From Ilyonectria destructans (taxonomy: Eukaryota > Ascomycota > Sordariomycetes > Hypocreales > Nectriaceae): a stretch of 64,000 nt of DNA. Below, in pieces: positions 20,748 to 31,996 of the stretch. The stretch covers positions 186,001 to 250,000 of the forward strand of contig JAHEWK010000038.1 of assembly GCA_020740775.1 (NCBI GenBank), written 5' to 3'. Position 1 is the stretch's first letter; the number at the start of each line of letters is the position of its first letter. The position numbers and the translations under genes are program-made. The notes below the pieces were generated by a model that saw only the letters and a list, made by a program, of their open reading frames with translations, did not search any database and was not told the origin of the DNA.

Positions 20748-23486
20748 ATGGATAGTCCAGCGGCGAAGCCACATGAGGCGGTTGCTGACGTGGGAGCCTG
20801 CTCGTCGTCAGCTGGGAACGGACAAGAGGGCAATGATGTAAGTTCCTTCCTTATCAAACCGTCCGTCCAATGGAACATACTCATGGGCTGATTCTATCCC
20901 ATCAAAGAAGGTTTGCAGGAACTGCAAGCAGGCGAAGCCGGCAGATCAATTCATTTCGAAGAAAAAATTCTCCATATCATGTGGAAGACTTACGGTTGAC
21001 TGTCTCGACTGTAGGAATCGGCAAGCCTCAGGCGCCTCTAAGCGTACTGCAGAACAAGCTGAGTTATCCCCAATACGTCGGGGGGGATTGCCATTGATAG
21101 ACTTGCAACTACGTACACCAATTCTGCCGAAGGAGTCTGAGGTTGCAGATACGGAATGGAGGAAGCATGCGGAAGCAATTGCAAGGTCGTTGCCCAGAAG
21201 ACCTCTGCGAGGCGGTTTGCAGTCAAATAGAGCACGGAAGCCTCATGATACGGCCAAAAGTGGAGGTTCCGCGCTACATCAGCCACCGAGTCAGCTTCAA
21301 AGGCCCTTGTCGCCCAGAGAACGTGGTGCACCGGAGGCCGCGGGTTCTGATCCTCCGCTCTTTCACCAACGCTTTTTGCCCAAGGAGAGGCGGGATGGAG
21401 ATGATGAGCGGCGCGGTAGGGCGGCGATTATCCAGCCCAAGCAATCAGTCTCTGAGGACATTAGTCGAAGCGAGCTAGCAGCAGCAATTGCACGGGGTTT
21501 ACCCCAGAGACGTCGGGGACGGTGTCGGCCGCCGAAAGCAAGACCAGACACTAGCGGTGCCTCCAACATAGGAGGTTCGGAGCAACATCCTGCGCTGACT
21601 CACCGAGACGAGCCTCCGAGAAAACAAATCCGAGCTGGAACCCGAAGGCGGAGAAGACGGGAGTTGCAGGCCGAAGACCTGGCGAGCGTGTTGCGCTTCT
21701 TGGAGGAGGAATTTGCCGTGAAGGAGAGTCTGTCCAACGAGCAGACGTGGTGTACGCCAATACCACATGAGAGAAAGGTGTCGACCGTGAGAACCTTGTA
21801 CAAGGAGTTCCACGATGTCGACACGCTGCCAATATGGACTTGCATGCTGTGCTACCGTAAGCGCACGAAAAAAGAGTTGAGAGATGTGACATGGGACCAA
21901 TGGATGTCGAGCTGCGTCGAAAAGGAGAACCGCTCGCCATTTTTATGTCGGAGCTGCTTTCCTGTGGGCGAGACCTTCTCGGCATGTGCGGAGTGCTCTC
22001 GTTGCTTGAGGCGGGGTGTTCTGTCGCCTGCGGCCCAGCTTCACAGACGTATTGGGTGTGAGCATATGTTTCCTGAAGAGCTGAAGGGTCTCACTCCAGT
22101 TGAGGAGAAGCTTATCGCGCTGAACTCATGTTACGGTTTCGTCACAAGGTATAGCATTGCGAGCAGCCAGAAGCAAAGTGCCTGGTATCCGAAGCACATC
22201 AAGGGCCACATCACGGTGTTCCCGAACAATGTGCAGGAGCTGGCCACAAAAGTGCTCCCCCACCCGCTCGTGCAAGTTATGGAAGAGATCCATGTCTCGT
22301 GGCAGGGTGCGGAGAAGCCAGCGCCAAGCGACCTGTCCGGCTTATTGTCGGTGAGGCGACGAGTCGTTGAGAGGGCGCTCGTCTGGCTGAAGAAGAACAA
22401 CCCGCATTACGCCGAGATCGAGATTGACGCGGCGGAGATGGAGAGCTGGGGCGCGCCGCCGCATGGGGTGCCGCCGCTGGTGTACGATCGCATGGAACGG
22501 AATGAGCCAACGGCATGGGAAAAAACGCGAACGGCGCAAGTTGTTCCGCCAACGGAGCGCGGCATGGACGACGAGGGTTCGTTGGAGATCGAGGAGGTCC
22601 TCGCTCGTCTTAACCGAGGAGAAGACATGCCCAGTGGCGAGACCCAAGGGCCGGAGCTGAGCCAAGACGAAGGTGGTGGCTGCCGGAGCGAGGCCGAGTC
22701 TGACCGATTGGGAAAACAGATCAACGAAGTCACATCATCGGGTATGTTTGCTCTGGACGGGCCGCCAGATGTTCCCGATGTGGAGAAGCTCTTGTTTGCC
22801 TGCAATGCTGTGAACGGGGATGCGGCGGCTGGGGGAGGCAAAGCGGGCCCGACGACACGAGTGGAATCGGCGGAGAGACGGCCAGGGCTTGGTGACGGAT
22901 ATGAGCCATACATTCACGTTTCTCGGGGCGACGAATTCGCCGACACATTTGATGCCTCGTTCTTCGCGAAGACGTTCCCCACGCTATTGCCCTTTGGCGT
23001 CGGGGGCCCGCGGTTGGTGGAAGAAGCCGCCCTAAGCGTGGGAAGAGGTGCCGATATGGGCGGAGCAGAGGTGGCGGCGCAAGACCTCGTCTCTTCCCGT
23101 AACATGAGTCTGCGAACGTGGGCCGACATCACGCTCCAGCGCCATGGTGGCCGATTTGCGACGCATCACATCTTTGCATTCCTTGTGTTCAACATGAGTG
23201 TACGGTCGAGGAACCGTCGCGTCAGCATGTTGAGCGTAACGAGGAAAGATTTCCGCAAGATAGAGCGCATTGTACGGTCGCTCTCGGCAGACAGGTTAGC
23301 AGCGGCAAGGATCGAGTTGGAGAACTCAGGAAAAACGAGTGACGAGGGCGTGAAGGAGCTTTTGAGAAGTCTTTCCTTGTACGGCTTCCGACAGCCTATG
23401 TCCAGAGAAAATCGCTTGAGTATGCGGCGGAAGATACAGTCGCTTGTTCTTCGTCATGGCGTGCCGGCGATCTGGTTCACGCTCAA
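20748..23486 (+). CDS. Helitron A2 transposase, N-terminal part, truncated by element D copy 2
   Basis: Exon 1 is 20748-20837 (30 codons). The intron starts GTAAGT at 20838 and ends at 20907 or 20910. The frame then runs to the insertion at 23486, 889 codons plus two bases. Near the N-terminus is a zinc-ribbon VCRNCKQAKP...CLDCRNRQ. Then come basic repeats, a second Cys-rich block (CMLCYRK, CRSCFPV, CAEC), the DUF6570-like region (CEHMFPEELKGLTPVEEKLI, GHITVFPNNVQEL) and LVLRHGVPAIWFTLN. It is roughly 60 percent identical to the 10869-14014 protein and more GC-rich, so it is a distinct paralogue. The remaining frame to 23604 is inserted sequence. No HUH or helicase part was found downstream. 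Confidence 0.82.
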
Positions 23487-23571
23487 CGAGATCTCAGTGG
23501 CGCTCCGCGCTCTGGATCAGGAGAACAGTCAAGTGTCATTCTTCATATTCATTATCCTATTTGAAGTTAAA

Positions 23572-24167
23572 TTACATGTCCATATTATTCAGTTCCAATT
23601 TTAGTCCTAGCGACGGCGTTGCTTTCGACGGCGATTCCGGAACAGCTGGTACACTTGGCGCATCATCGTCAATAACTTCAATATCTTGGGTTCGCACAGA
23701 TGATGAAGATTGGTTGATTTGTGTCGACGGAGGCGTGTAAGTCCTTTCGTCCTCATCGAAATCCATTTTTGTGTGCGTGCTTTCTACCGAGTCTTGGCTT
23801 GAAGTTGATGAACGTGGCTTTTTGGATGGACTTGATTGGGCCCGGCCACCCCAACGGTCCTGCCTCTTTTTAGCATTTGATGGTGTTGCAGGTGTGTTGT
23901 AGGACGGAGGTTTCGGAAGGTATGTTAAATCCAAGATCCGGACAGCAAGTTGGTTCGTTGAAGTGCGGCCTACTACTTTAGCTGTGACACTAACAAAGGA
24001 ACCGGTATTTGGAACAATCATATTTTCCCACCGCCTTCCGCCTCCAAAATAGCATGTAACGGAAAATTCGATCGGTTCTGCCTTGGTAGCGTCGTAGATG
24101 GAGCTGGTGAGTTCAAAGTTACGAAGCGTATATTGTTCTGCCGGTGCCACGTTTCGGTCACCAACAA
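23572..24167 (-). CDS. Element D OB-fold-like protein, C-terminal part, fused after Rep remnant
   Basis: Open frame from the fusion at 24167 to the stop at 23572. It includes an OB-fold-like stretch (FSVTCYFGGGRRW..., SFVSVTAKVVGRT, LAVRILDLTYLP), then a Ser/Pro-rich tail with KKRQDRWGGRA, SPSKKPRS and an acidic EVIDDDAP segment. The core aligns loosely with the FQVFILFP...GKIVGLLDH...DYVFIVVP part of the 484-aa protein. This makes a third, more distant, OB-fold-like partner gene in a Helitron of this window. The N-terminus has been deleted together with the helicase, so it is probably not functional. Confidence 0.6.
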
Positions 24168-25652
24168 ATATTATGAGACAATATTCGCCAGGCGGCCTCA
24201 GACGATGAGAGATATCTGGCTGCAATATAATCTTCGTACTCATCCGGGATGTTAGGAGCGGATTCATCTTAGAATCGGAAGCCAGTTCGATCTTGCCCTT
24301 TGAACAGATATTTAAAGAGATACATAAAGACATGAGCGGAGAGACAAACATCAATATGTATGTGAGAGTCCATATAGAGCAATAGAGAAGGCATATATGG
24401 TACGACCCATGCATCTTCCGGTTCTCGACGTCGAAAATGCACCCGACCTTGCGAATCCATTGTTGTGCGATCTGATGTAGGCTGAGGAAAGCCAAATCTA
24501 CAGTATCCGTTTTTATTGCAATAAGCATTTTTTCTGGAGAGATGGCTTCGACTGTGTATATTGGACCGGAGAACTGCAGCACGGAGCGCGGCATCGGCGG
24601 GTAATCGTGGTAGTTCAGCGGAGATTATCATATCCAGAGCTTCTAAGGTAGGCTCTGGCGATACCTAGTGCAGAATTAATCAGTTCTAAGGACTTTGCTG
24701 AGATAGAAAACATTACGAACCTTGACCAGCATATGACAATGCGGTAAACCCCGTTTTTGGAATTCAACCACGCTAATAAAATATAAAATAGTTCCAAAAT
24801 GATCCTTGATAAAGTTTTTCAGATATTTCATTCTTAGATTGAATGCACGGCAGACAATCACCGGTATGTCCGTAAAGACCTGACCAGGCTTCATATAGGA
24901 AGTAATTTCAGGCCAATTAGGATTCGTTGTCATTGTGATAAAGAAACTTGGCTTGCCGAATGTTCGAGCAAGAGCTAAAGCATCAGCCACTTGTTCAGAG
25001 GCCCATGCTCGGGACCCTGTAAAGGTAGACGGTAACCTATTTGGCATCCAATCTGCCCTTAGGTGATCGGTTACATGGTCTAGGCCTGATGTTTGAAGCG
25101 TTCGCCCGTATCTCAAGTAATGCAGTCTCGCATCCTCAATCCTGGAAAACATATCTACCAAATATTCACAGGTAAGGCGGCCAAAATAACAAAAACGCGG
25201 CTCACCAAGAAGTAGACTGCGGTACCATTGCTGCTGCGTTAGCTGGTGTCGGTCATCGGTCTCATTAGAGTTGGAGTTAGATGACTCCGATATTCCCCAA
25301 CCGGGACTACCATGTGGGAAGAATAACGGATACTGGAGAGGTTCATAATGCCGGGAAAGGATATGCATAAAGTGGCATTGTCCACTGCGAGTAAAATAAA
25401 GAACTTTCCGGGGGTTGACCCTGCTCAGATTTTGCATATTAACAATCGCAGCTACTTCTCCATCAGCTGGAAAGTCTCTCAATTCTACCGCAATTGGTAT
25501 AGCCTCAGGGTCGACAGTGGACATGGCACGGCGAACAGTGTGTACATATGGATTAACTCTTTCCAGCAAATTGCGAACCTTCTCCACGGCAATCAAAGGG
25601 ACCCGCTTAGTCGTTGCAGTGCGTGATCGAGCTGATTCATCGTAAAATACTA
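24167..25652 (-). pseudogene. Element D copy 2 Helitron Rep gene fragment
   Basis: Rep domain with HUH (GLPHCHMLVKV) and YLFKYLFKG motifs. An intron lies at 24665-24720 (GTTCGT...CACTAG). The homopolymer at the copy-1 frameshift site has five G (minus strand C) here, and the frame stays open across it. The frame is broken by TAA at 24269-24271, where copy 1 has CAA (9885-9887): a direct C-to-T change in a CpA context. The 5' end is missing. The first residues of the open frame upstream (25782-25653) actually translate the 3' end of Helitron B. At about 24167 Rep sequence is fused to an OB-fold-like reading frame. Confidence 0.82.
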
Positions 25653-25750
25653 CGTCACCCCATGCACATTGGAGCGGCGATGGGGTGCATGGGGTAGCCT
25701 CAGCCGAAGGCTGTGTGTCCGCGGGCCGGGAAGCTATTACTACTACTGCA

Positions 25751-28700
25751 TTATCTACGTACTGATCCATTGGCATGGCCATTCTTGGTATTATGTGACA
25801 TGTACGGATTCCGTGTGAGCACCTGTCGTTTCCTAAGCTCCTGATCCCTCATCTTCATCTTCATGCCATCCGGGGGAGACCCGTAGACCAGGTGATTACG
25901 ATCAAATGGTGCATCCAACATCAGACCCTCGAGCGTTTTCACGCGAGAGACAGCCACGTAGCTTAAACCAGTCTGAAAGTCCCGGCAGGACAGATCTGTA
26001 ACTATCATGTCTTCGGTGATGCTTTGTGACTTGTGCACGGTAATTGCGTAGCATACGATCAGGGGAAACTGGGTGCGAGCGCAAAGAGTGGCTCCGATGA
26101 GGAAGTCCCTCTCCACTGGGAGAATCGGCACAATCTTCCTGCCATCAGCGGTGGTCAGGAATAGGGATGCATCGAGGTAAATTACCAGGAGGTAAATTAC
26201 CAAAACCCCTAGGTAAATGACTGTCATAAACCCGAGGTTTATGACCGTCATTTATCACGTGCTTCCAAGCACTATTTGGTGACTACGGAAATATTCGTCA
26301 ATGCCATGAAGTTTAGGACGGCCTCCCTGATTGGTCATATTGACTCAGTAATGACCATAAATAGTTGTTGTCGGTGAAGAAATCTCAACAGCAAAGCATC
26401 GGGGGGTGATGAAGCCTCCTCAGGGGTCGCAACAACTCATGGTCTTCCCCCGCTCCAACCCCTTTTGGGATACTCACTAAACCCAGTTAGGAAGGAGGTT
26501 TATGACGGTAAATTACCCGTCAGTTGGGGTTTATGACGTCAATTGGTAACTTGGGGTTTATGACGTCAAAAACGCATCCCTAGTCAGGAATACCGGTCCG
26601 CTGTATTTGTCAAACTCCATCATGATAACACAGGGAGGGTCTTGGATGGGGTCGGCCCCAGGTGCCCAGCCGATATCGTAAACCATACCGCGAGCGCCGT
26701 TGCAGAGGCCAACTGGCTGCCAAAGGTTGGACGTCAGCATTAGACGGGCGCCAATGCATATGGGAATCTGCTTTGCAAGGTTGCCCGCCTTGTCATCGGG
26801 GGCAGCAGCCGCACCAGGGCCGACGTTCTTAGCCATGACCTGGACGACTGGCCGGCCGAGGCGGTCGAGGTGATAGTGGTTATACTCGTTCACCCTATCT
26901 TTGGTAGCGTATACTCGCAAGGCGCTGGAAAACCTCGCGACCTCTCGATCGTCTAGCTTTGCCTGCACGCGGGTGGACAGGAGCTTCCAGGACTCCATAG
27001 ATAGTTGGAGCAGCCGCAGTTCCCCGAGAGCTGTGCGAAACGCCTCCTGGTCGTCGCCGCGCTGCCTCTGAACAACCTTCAAGAATACTGATTTATCGAA
27101 GCGCCTATACGCGTTCCTGCCTTTGATCTCTACTCCCTGCACCTCTTTGTCGTAATAAAGTGGCTTCTGTAGCACAGGGGGAAGCTGGAAGAAGTCACCA
27201 ACCAAGAGGATGTTCAGGCCGCCAAAGAACTCCTCATTCCTGTTCGGGAACGCCTCGCGGAGACGGTCATCGATCCACGATAGCTGACGCAGCCCTAGCA
27301 TGCTCTTCTCATCGATGATTAGGTACTTGATATCCTTCAGCTTCTTCTGGAGCTGGGTCTTATCAACGGGAGATAGGGGCTTGAAGCCCTTATTGATTGG
27401 GAGGTGTAACAGGGAGTGCAAGGTAGTGCCCGATATCTGGTTTCCCGCGACGCCCGTTGGCGCAGCACGCCAAACAGGTGTCCCCCTCCCCCCTGTCGCG
27501 GATTGGAGGTGCGCGGAGAGCAGGTTGATGAGGTATGACTTGCCAGTGCCGCCTCCGCCATCTACGTGGAGTAGCAACTGAGAGGGATCCTGGGTCAGGA
27601 AGTGGCCCATCACCGCATCGTATACTATGCGCTGCTCTGGATTTAGGGAATCGCGAGCCTCCAAGGGCTGATCATTCACATCAAGGTCAAGGGTGTTTTC
27701 CGCTTTGCGTTGCTTCCAGTAGTCGCTGTTGAGAATGCCATCATCGGCATACCGCCCAACATGAGGGGTCCAATCGTAATTGATGTCAATATCTCGGCGG
27801 CCGAGGATGTCGATGTCCTCTTCCTCCAGTGGGCGGTCAGGTAGCATGCGGGCGAGTTCATGCCAGTCCTCCTCCGCGATGGGCTCCTCATGGACCTCAA
27901 GCTCAAATTCATCCTCCTCTGCCGTCAATTCATCTGTATCTGGCTCCCCATAATGATCGTCCGCATGGGTATCGTGGTGCTGTCTGCAGTGCATGTACGC
28001 AGCCGTGAAGGAATCGAACCGCTGCCCGCCCACAACGAGCAACTCTTCTGGAGAGCGATGTGGATGAACCATCATCAATTTAACACGGCAGAAGTCGTTA
28101 AACTGGGAAGAGGCCTCCATAGATTTGTATCGAGGGAAGTAAGACAGGACTCTCTTCTTCGCTTGAGCAGCGAGTCTCCTCCACGTGTTGAGATTGTACG
28201 ATTGCAGGTATTCGAGATAGGTTATATCCTCATGCTGGTCCTTTCTCTCTAGATATTTCCTGTAGCTGCCGATGGCCTCGTTGACATCTCCGTCCACACG
28301 ATACGAACGTGCCTGTCGCTCTAACGGACGGCAGTCCACGGTGACAACCATACGGGTGCCTTCTTGCAGCGGAATGTTAAGCAGCAGATGGGAAATCTCC
28401 TGCGCCGAGTAATCTCTCTCGGCAATCAGCTTGTTCATCAGGCGAGAGGAGAAGGACAACAGGGGCTGAACGTGCGATGTGTGAGGCAAGACCTGGTCTG
28501 CAAGCCTGGCGAAAGACTCGGTCTTCTTCTCAGATTTACTGCAATACTTCGCAGCGTACGTAATAACCGCCTGTAAGCTGGTGCAAGGAGATATGTCGAT
28601 ATTGGCTAGCCAGCCTAGGATAATCGCAGGATTGAAGTTATTCATGAGGCTGTCATTCCGGGCCGCCTCAAAGACATAGTACGACCTGCCTTCCTTCCTG

Positions 28701-30220
28701 ATCACTGCGGCCAGCTCCCGCAAGGCACGAGGGAAGTCAAAACGACACTCCCTCTCTGGATTGGCAACGTTGGCCGCCTCGATATCCGCAGCGGCACCTT
28801 CCATGTCCCTCGCCAGATCACCGGTTCTCTTCCTCACGCGCAAGCAGTACGTGGTATTGCACTTGTGGCGCTGGCAACGGTTGACGATTTGTGAGAGCCG
28901 CAGGAATGTCATCTCTATGCTCAGGGGATCCACGCTCAGGGGATTACCCTCACCCTGAGGCATAGTCCTACTCGGCTCAGGGTTAATAGCAGTGACGTGG
29001 AATCCCCATGTGCGTGCAAATACATCACGAGCCGCTTCGTCCTCCATGTCGGCCCCTGGACAATTATCCATCCAGTACAGGCCGTGGTTGTGTGGGCTAC
29101 CACGGCCTTGCCATTCGTACCGATCCCAGTAATCTGTGATGCTGAACTTCTTACTTAGCACGATATCCCGAAAGAGGGTGTATCGGCGGTAGAAGTGGAA
29201 AGCAGCAATGTGAGGGTTCTGCCGCAATAGGCGGCGCGATAGAGCCATCCTCTCCGGCTCGGTGGCGGCTAGCCAGTCGTCATACTGGGGCATATGCTGG
29301 TAGAGACTCCGCCAGTGTAAATCTGCCGGGCTAAACGTGATGAATGCACCAGGACAACCAAGGTTATAGGCATAGGCCTCGAGGTCCTGCCTCTTTTTGT
29401 TCCAGAATGGACGCGTACCGCGAATAGAAACCGCATGCCTTGTGATCGAGTTGATCAGCGCCTGCGCCTCGGGGTCCTCGCTGTGTTCGAGCGCCTGAAT
29501 GAGTTGCTCTCGCGTGAGCGGCTGATGCCTCCCATCATGTTGCTTCACGAAGAATCTGGACCGTGAACGTGCCTGTGACCGCATTAGTGTGTTGAAGGCG
29601 ACGAAGCGGAAGGTCGGGTGGCGTGCAAAACGCCCGTCGTGCCAGCGCATCGCGTGCTCGACGTAATCCTTGTAATCAATGGAGCGTAATCGAGGTTCAA
29701 CAAAGTCGGCTCTACCGTCAGGAAAGAGGCAGGGAAACGCCAAGGAGAGTAGGGCATGAGAGCGATTGAACTCATTAATGGGTGTGTGTCGTATATTCGG
29801 GAGCCGCAGCTCGTGTTGCGCCTGCACCTGGAAGCTTGTGGAAAGCCCTGAATCAACTTCTGATTCTCCGGCGAGAATAGACCGCAGAGCATCGAGTTCC
29901 GTGTCCTTGGCCAACAGGTCTGGCACTGCAGCCTCGTCCTCCAGGTCAGGCTCTGCCTCCTGATCTTCCTCGGGTCCAACATCCGCAGCCTCCACCTGAC
30001 TCTGGGGGATGGCATGCAGGACATTGCCATCTTGGGGCAATTGATTCAGCCTCTCTTCGTCGATGACGATGCATCGATAGCCAGGATGATGGCGGCGGAG
30101 GTAGTCTAGCCATATGACAACCGGCTGGCGGCGGACGCGGAACTGGCGGGTGAATTGCCGGCTAAGAATTGCGTGAGACGACGTATTGGCAGGACGTAGT
30201 AATTCAGCCGAAGGCTGACT
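25751..30220 (-). pseudogene. Helitron B Rep-Pif1 transposase, interrupted by MITE
   Basis: Coding pieces are 30220-26583 and 26153-25751. With the MITE and one copy of the target duplication removed they give 1347 in-frame codons. The Rep domain has HUH (GSPHNHGLYWM) and a YAAKYCSKSEKK tyrosine motif. A linker with an acidic patch follows, then a Pif1 helicase with HVDGGGGTGKS, IIDEKSM, LVGDFFQLPPV, the late motif TVHKSQS and YVAVSRVKTL. It belongs to a different Helitron clade from A and C (longer Rep-helicase linker, KSQ rather than TDYKIQG). There is no ATG near 30040; the frame is open to 30220, so the true start is lost. The MITE adds a premature stop after ...FLTRDAFLTS. Confidence 0.85.
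26162..26582. mobile_element. hAT-type MITE, 421 bp
   Basis: It starts TAGGGATGC and ends GCATCCCTA (9-bp perfect terminal inverted repeat). It is flanked by the 8-bp direct repeat GTCAGGAA at 26154-26161 and 26583-26590. An 8-bp duplication and a TAGGG end are hallmarks of hAT elements. Inside are subterminal GGTTTATGAC-type repeats, two GGTAAATTACC palindromes and a near-perfect hairpin (about 20-bp arms) near 26210-26253. There is no coding capacity, so it is non-autonomous. The related fragment at 31140-31735 shows the unfilled site. Confidence 0.9.
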
Positions 30221-31139
30221 CTACATTAGTTCTTAAGTTTTCCCGAATAATGAGGGTTTGGTGCAGACAGGGATAAATAAGTTTCTCGGGATCTGATTGG
30301 TCCAAATTTTGTATTGCCAGTCGCTAAAGAAGGCTGGATTGGTTGGCAGCTGTAGAAAAGGTGGGTATCCGCAAGCCACCATCTGTCACTGCTTCTTTGT
30401 TTACTTCTTTGTTTACTTCTTTGTTTATCCGTACCATCGCCAAATTTGCCTGGCGATCTGTTCGTTTGCTTGGCCAAGCAACCTTTCTTCCATTATCGAT
30501 CCCGATGCACCGTATGACTGAGGATGGATTCCGATTCTAGGGGTAATATGAGCCCTGGATCTGATTTTGGAGTCTATTGCCCGTCTTGCAACCAAATAAA
30601 ACCAGCAAGTGACTTCACTAGCAGGAGGAAATGATGGAAATCTGCCAATCAAACTACAGCCTGCCTGGAATGCCGGGACCAGCGCAATTCCGAGGTAACT
30701 GACATCATTGGTATAGTCTATATGCCTCCCTAACCTGATCAAGCGTGCCAGATCCAAAGGTGCGGTCCTGACGTTGAGGCACCTGGCCGTCCGTCCTTCC
30801 TCAGCTGAGAGATCTGCCCCGAAAAGAACCGACGGAGATGCTGGCCTATCGCCTCCTAATGAGAGATCTGGAATCCAGCCTACATCGCCACTGAAGCTAC
30901 GGCAACTTCATACAGCTAGGAGTTTATTCGGAGAGTCAATTAGCCAGCCGCACATAGTGCTGGGGACTCCAATTCCACCAACCCAACAAAGCATGCGGCA
31001 TTTCCGTGCTCTAGCTCCCTCACCTCCCGTGCAGCCAACGGCGCATCCAATTGCCTTACATTCTGACCCATCTACTGTCTGAAGCAGCACAATTGGTTTG
31101 GATTACTCTTACTTGGCTGCTAGGTTCTACAGGGCCGGG
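30221..31139. other. Intergenic stretch between Helitron B and a Helitron fragment
   Basis: No recognisable gene. It contains three tandem copies of a 12-bp TTCTTTGTTTAC unit near 30391-30427. A short open frame at 30774-31082 has no features I can recognise. Confidence 0.5.
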
Positions 31140-31735
31140 AAGCATCCGAGACCCTCCCTGTGTTATCATGATGGAGTTTGACAAATACAGCGGACCGGTA
31201 TTCCTGACCACCGCTGATGGCAAGAAGATTGTGCCGACTCTCCCAGTGGAGAGGGACTTCCTTATCGGAGCCACTCTCTGCGCTCGCACCCAGTTTCCCC
31301 TGATCGTATGCTACGCAACTACCGTGCACAAGTCACAAAGCATCACCGAAGACATGATAGTTACAGATCTGTCCTGCCGGGACTTTCAGACTGGTTTAAG
31401 CTACGTGGCTGTCTCTCGCGTGAAAACGCTCGGCGGTCTGATGTTGGAACAGTTGGATGCACCATTTGATCGTAATCACCTGGTCTACGGGTCTCCCCCG
31501 GATGGCATGAAGATGAAGATGAGGGATCAGGAGCTTAGGAAGCGACAGGTGCTCATACGGAATCCGTACATGTCACATAATACGAAGAATGGCCATAGCA
31601 ATGGATCAGTACGTAGATAATGCAGTAGTAGTAATAGGTTCCCGGCCCGCGGACACACAGCCTTCGGCTGAGGCTACCCCATGCACCCAATCGCCGCTCC
31701 AATGTGCATGGGGTGACGGAGTATTTTAAAGTGGG
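31140..31735 (+). pseudogene. Fragment of a Helitron B-type helicase C-terminus and element 3' end
   Basis: From about 31140 the sequence matches the last 160 codons of Helitron B helicase (DPPCVIMMEF, FLTTADGKKIV, TVHKSQS, YVAVSRVKTL), with stop at 31618-31620. It then matches the shared 3' terminal region to about 31735. It has FLTTADG without interruption, so it is an empty site for the MITE. Compared with Helitron B it has a three-codon (EQL) difference in LMLEQLDAPF. Only the 3' end is present. Confidence 0.85.
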
Positions 31736-31996
31736 ACTATTCATAAAGTAAGGCTTATGAAAGTCACATGATCGTTCCCTCAAAATAACCAACCAACCAT
31801 ACTGGTGACGCGCGCTTTCGCACGCTGATGCCCTGAAACGCCACGAAAGTTTGCTGAGCCATCCATCTAGGAGAAGAGTTCAAATCGTCAGCATCTACCC
31901 AGAAGTAAAGCAGCAAACGAATTAGCCAGAATCCATTTGCGGCTTTCCTGCTAAGATCAACGATGCGATCTCTATTCGGGATGTTATCCTTCGATC
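31736..31996. promoter_or_regulatory. Upstream region of the MYND gene
   Basis: About 260 bp of AT-moderate DNA between the Helitron fragment and the MYND start codon. No coding similarity. It presumably contains the MYND promoter, but no specific element is visible. Confidence 0.3.

Larger units (their letters stand above)
23487..25652 (-). mobile_element. Element D copy 2, nested in Helitron A2 and cut by Helitron B
   Basis: The right-hand junction is after the second base of the Asn codon in WFTLN of the host gene, the same phase and codon as copy 1. The element reads on the minus strand and ends ...CACTGAGATCTCG at 23487. Rep coding is about 95 percent identical to copy 1, while the host genes are only about 60 percent identical in protein. 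The 5' part is lost where Helitron B is joined near 25640-25653. The other flank of the host gene was not found. Confidence 0.8.
25653..30220 (-). mobile_element. Helitron B, 5'-truncated, containing a hAT-type MITE
   Basis: It spans the Rep/helicase gene plus a 3' end shared with the fragment at 31140-31735. The 3' end carries an AGCCTTCGGCT hairpin. It also has an 11-bp stem, ACCCCATGCAC paired with GTGCATGGGGT, just before the end near 25653. Upstream of 30220 an in-frame stop ends coding similarity, and no N-terminal DUF6570-like region is present, so the 5' end is lost. It is joined at its 3' side to element D copy 2. Confidence 0.75.

Noticed and set aside
30774..31082. A 102-codon frame upstream of the Helitron fragment
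   Set aside because: Low complexity with no similarity to anything recognisable; probably chance.
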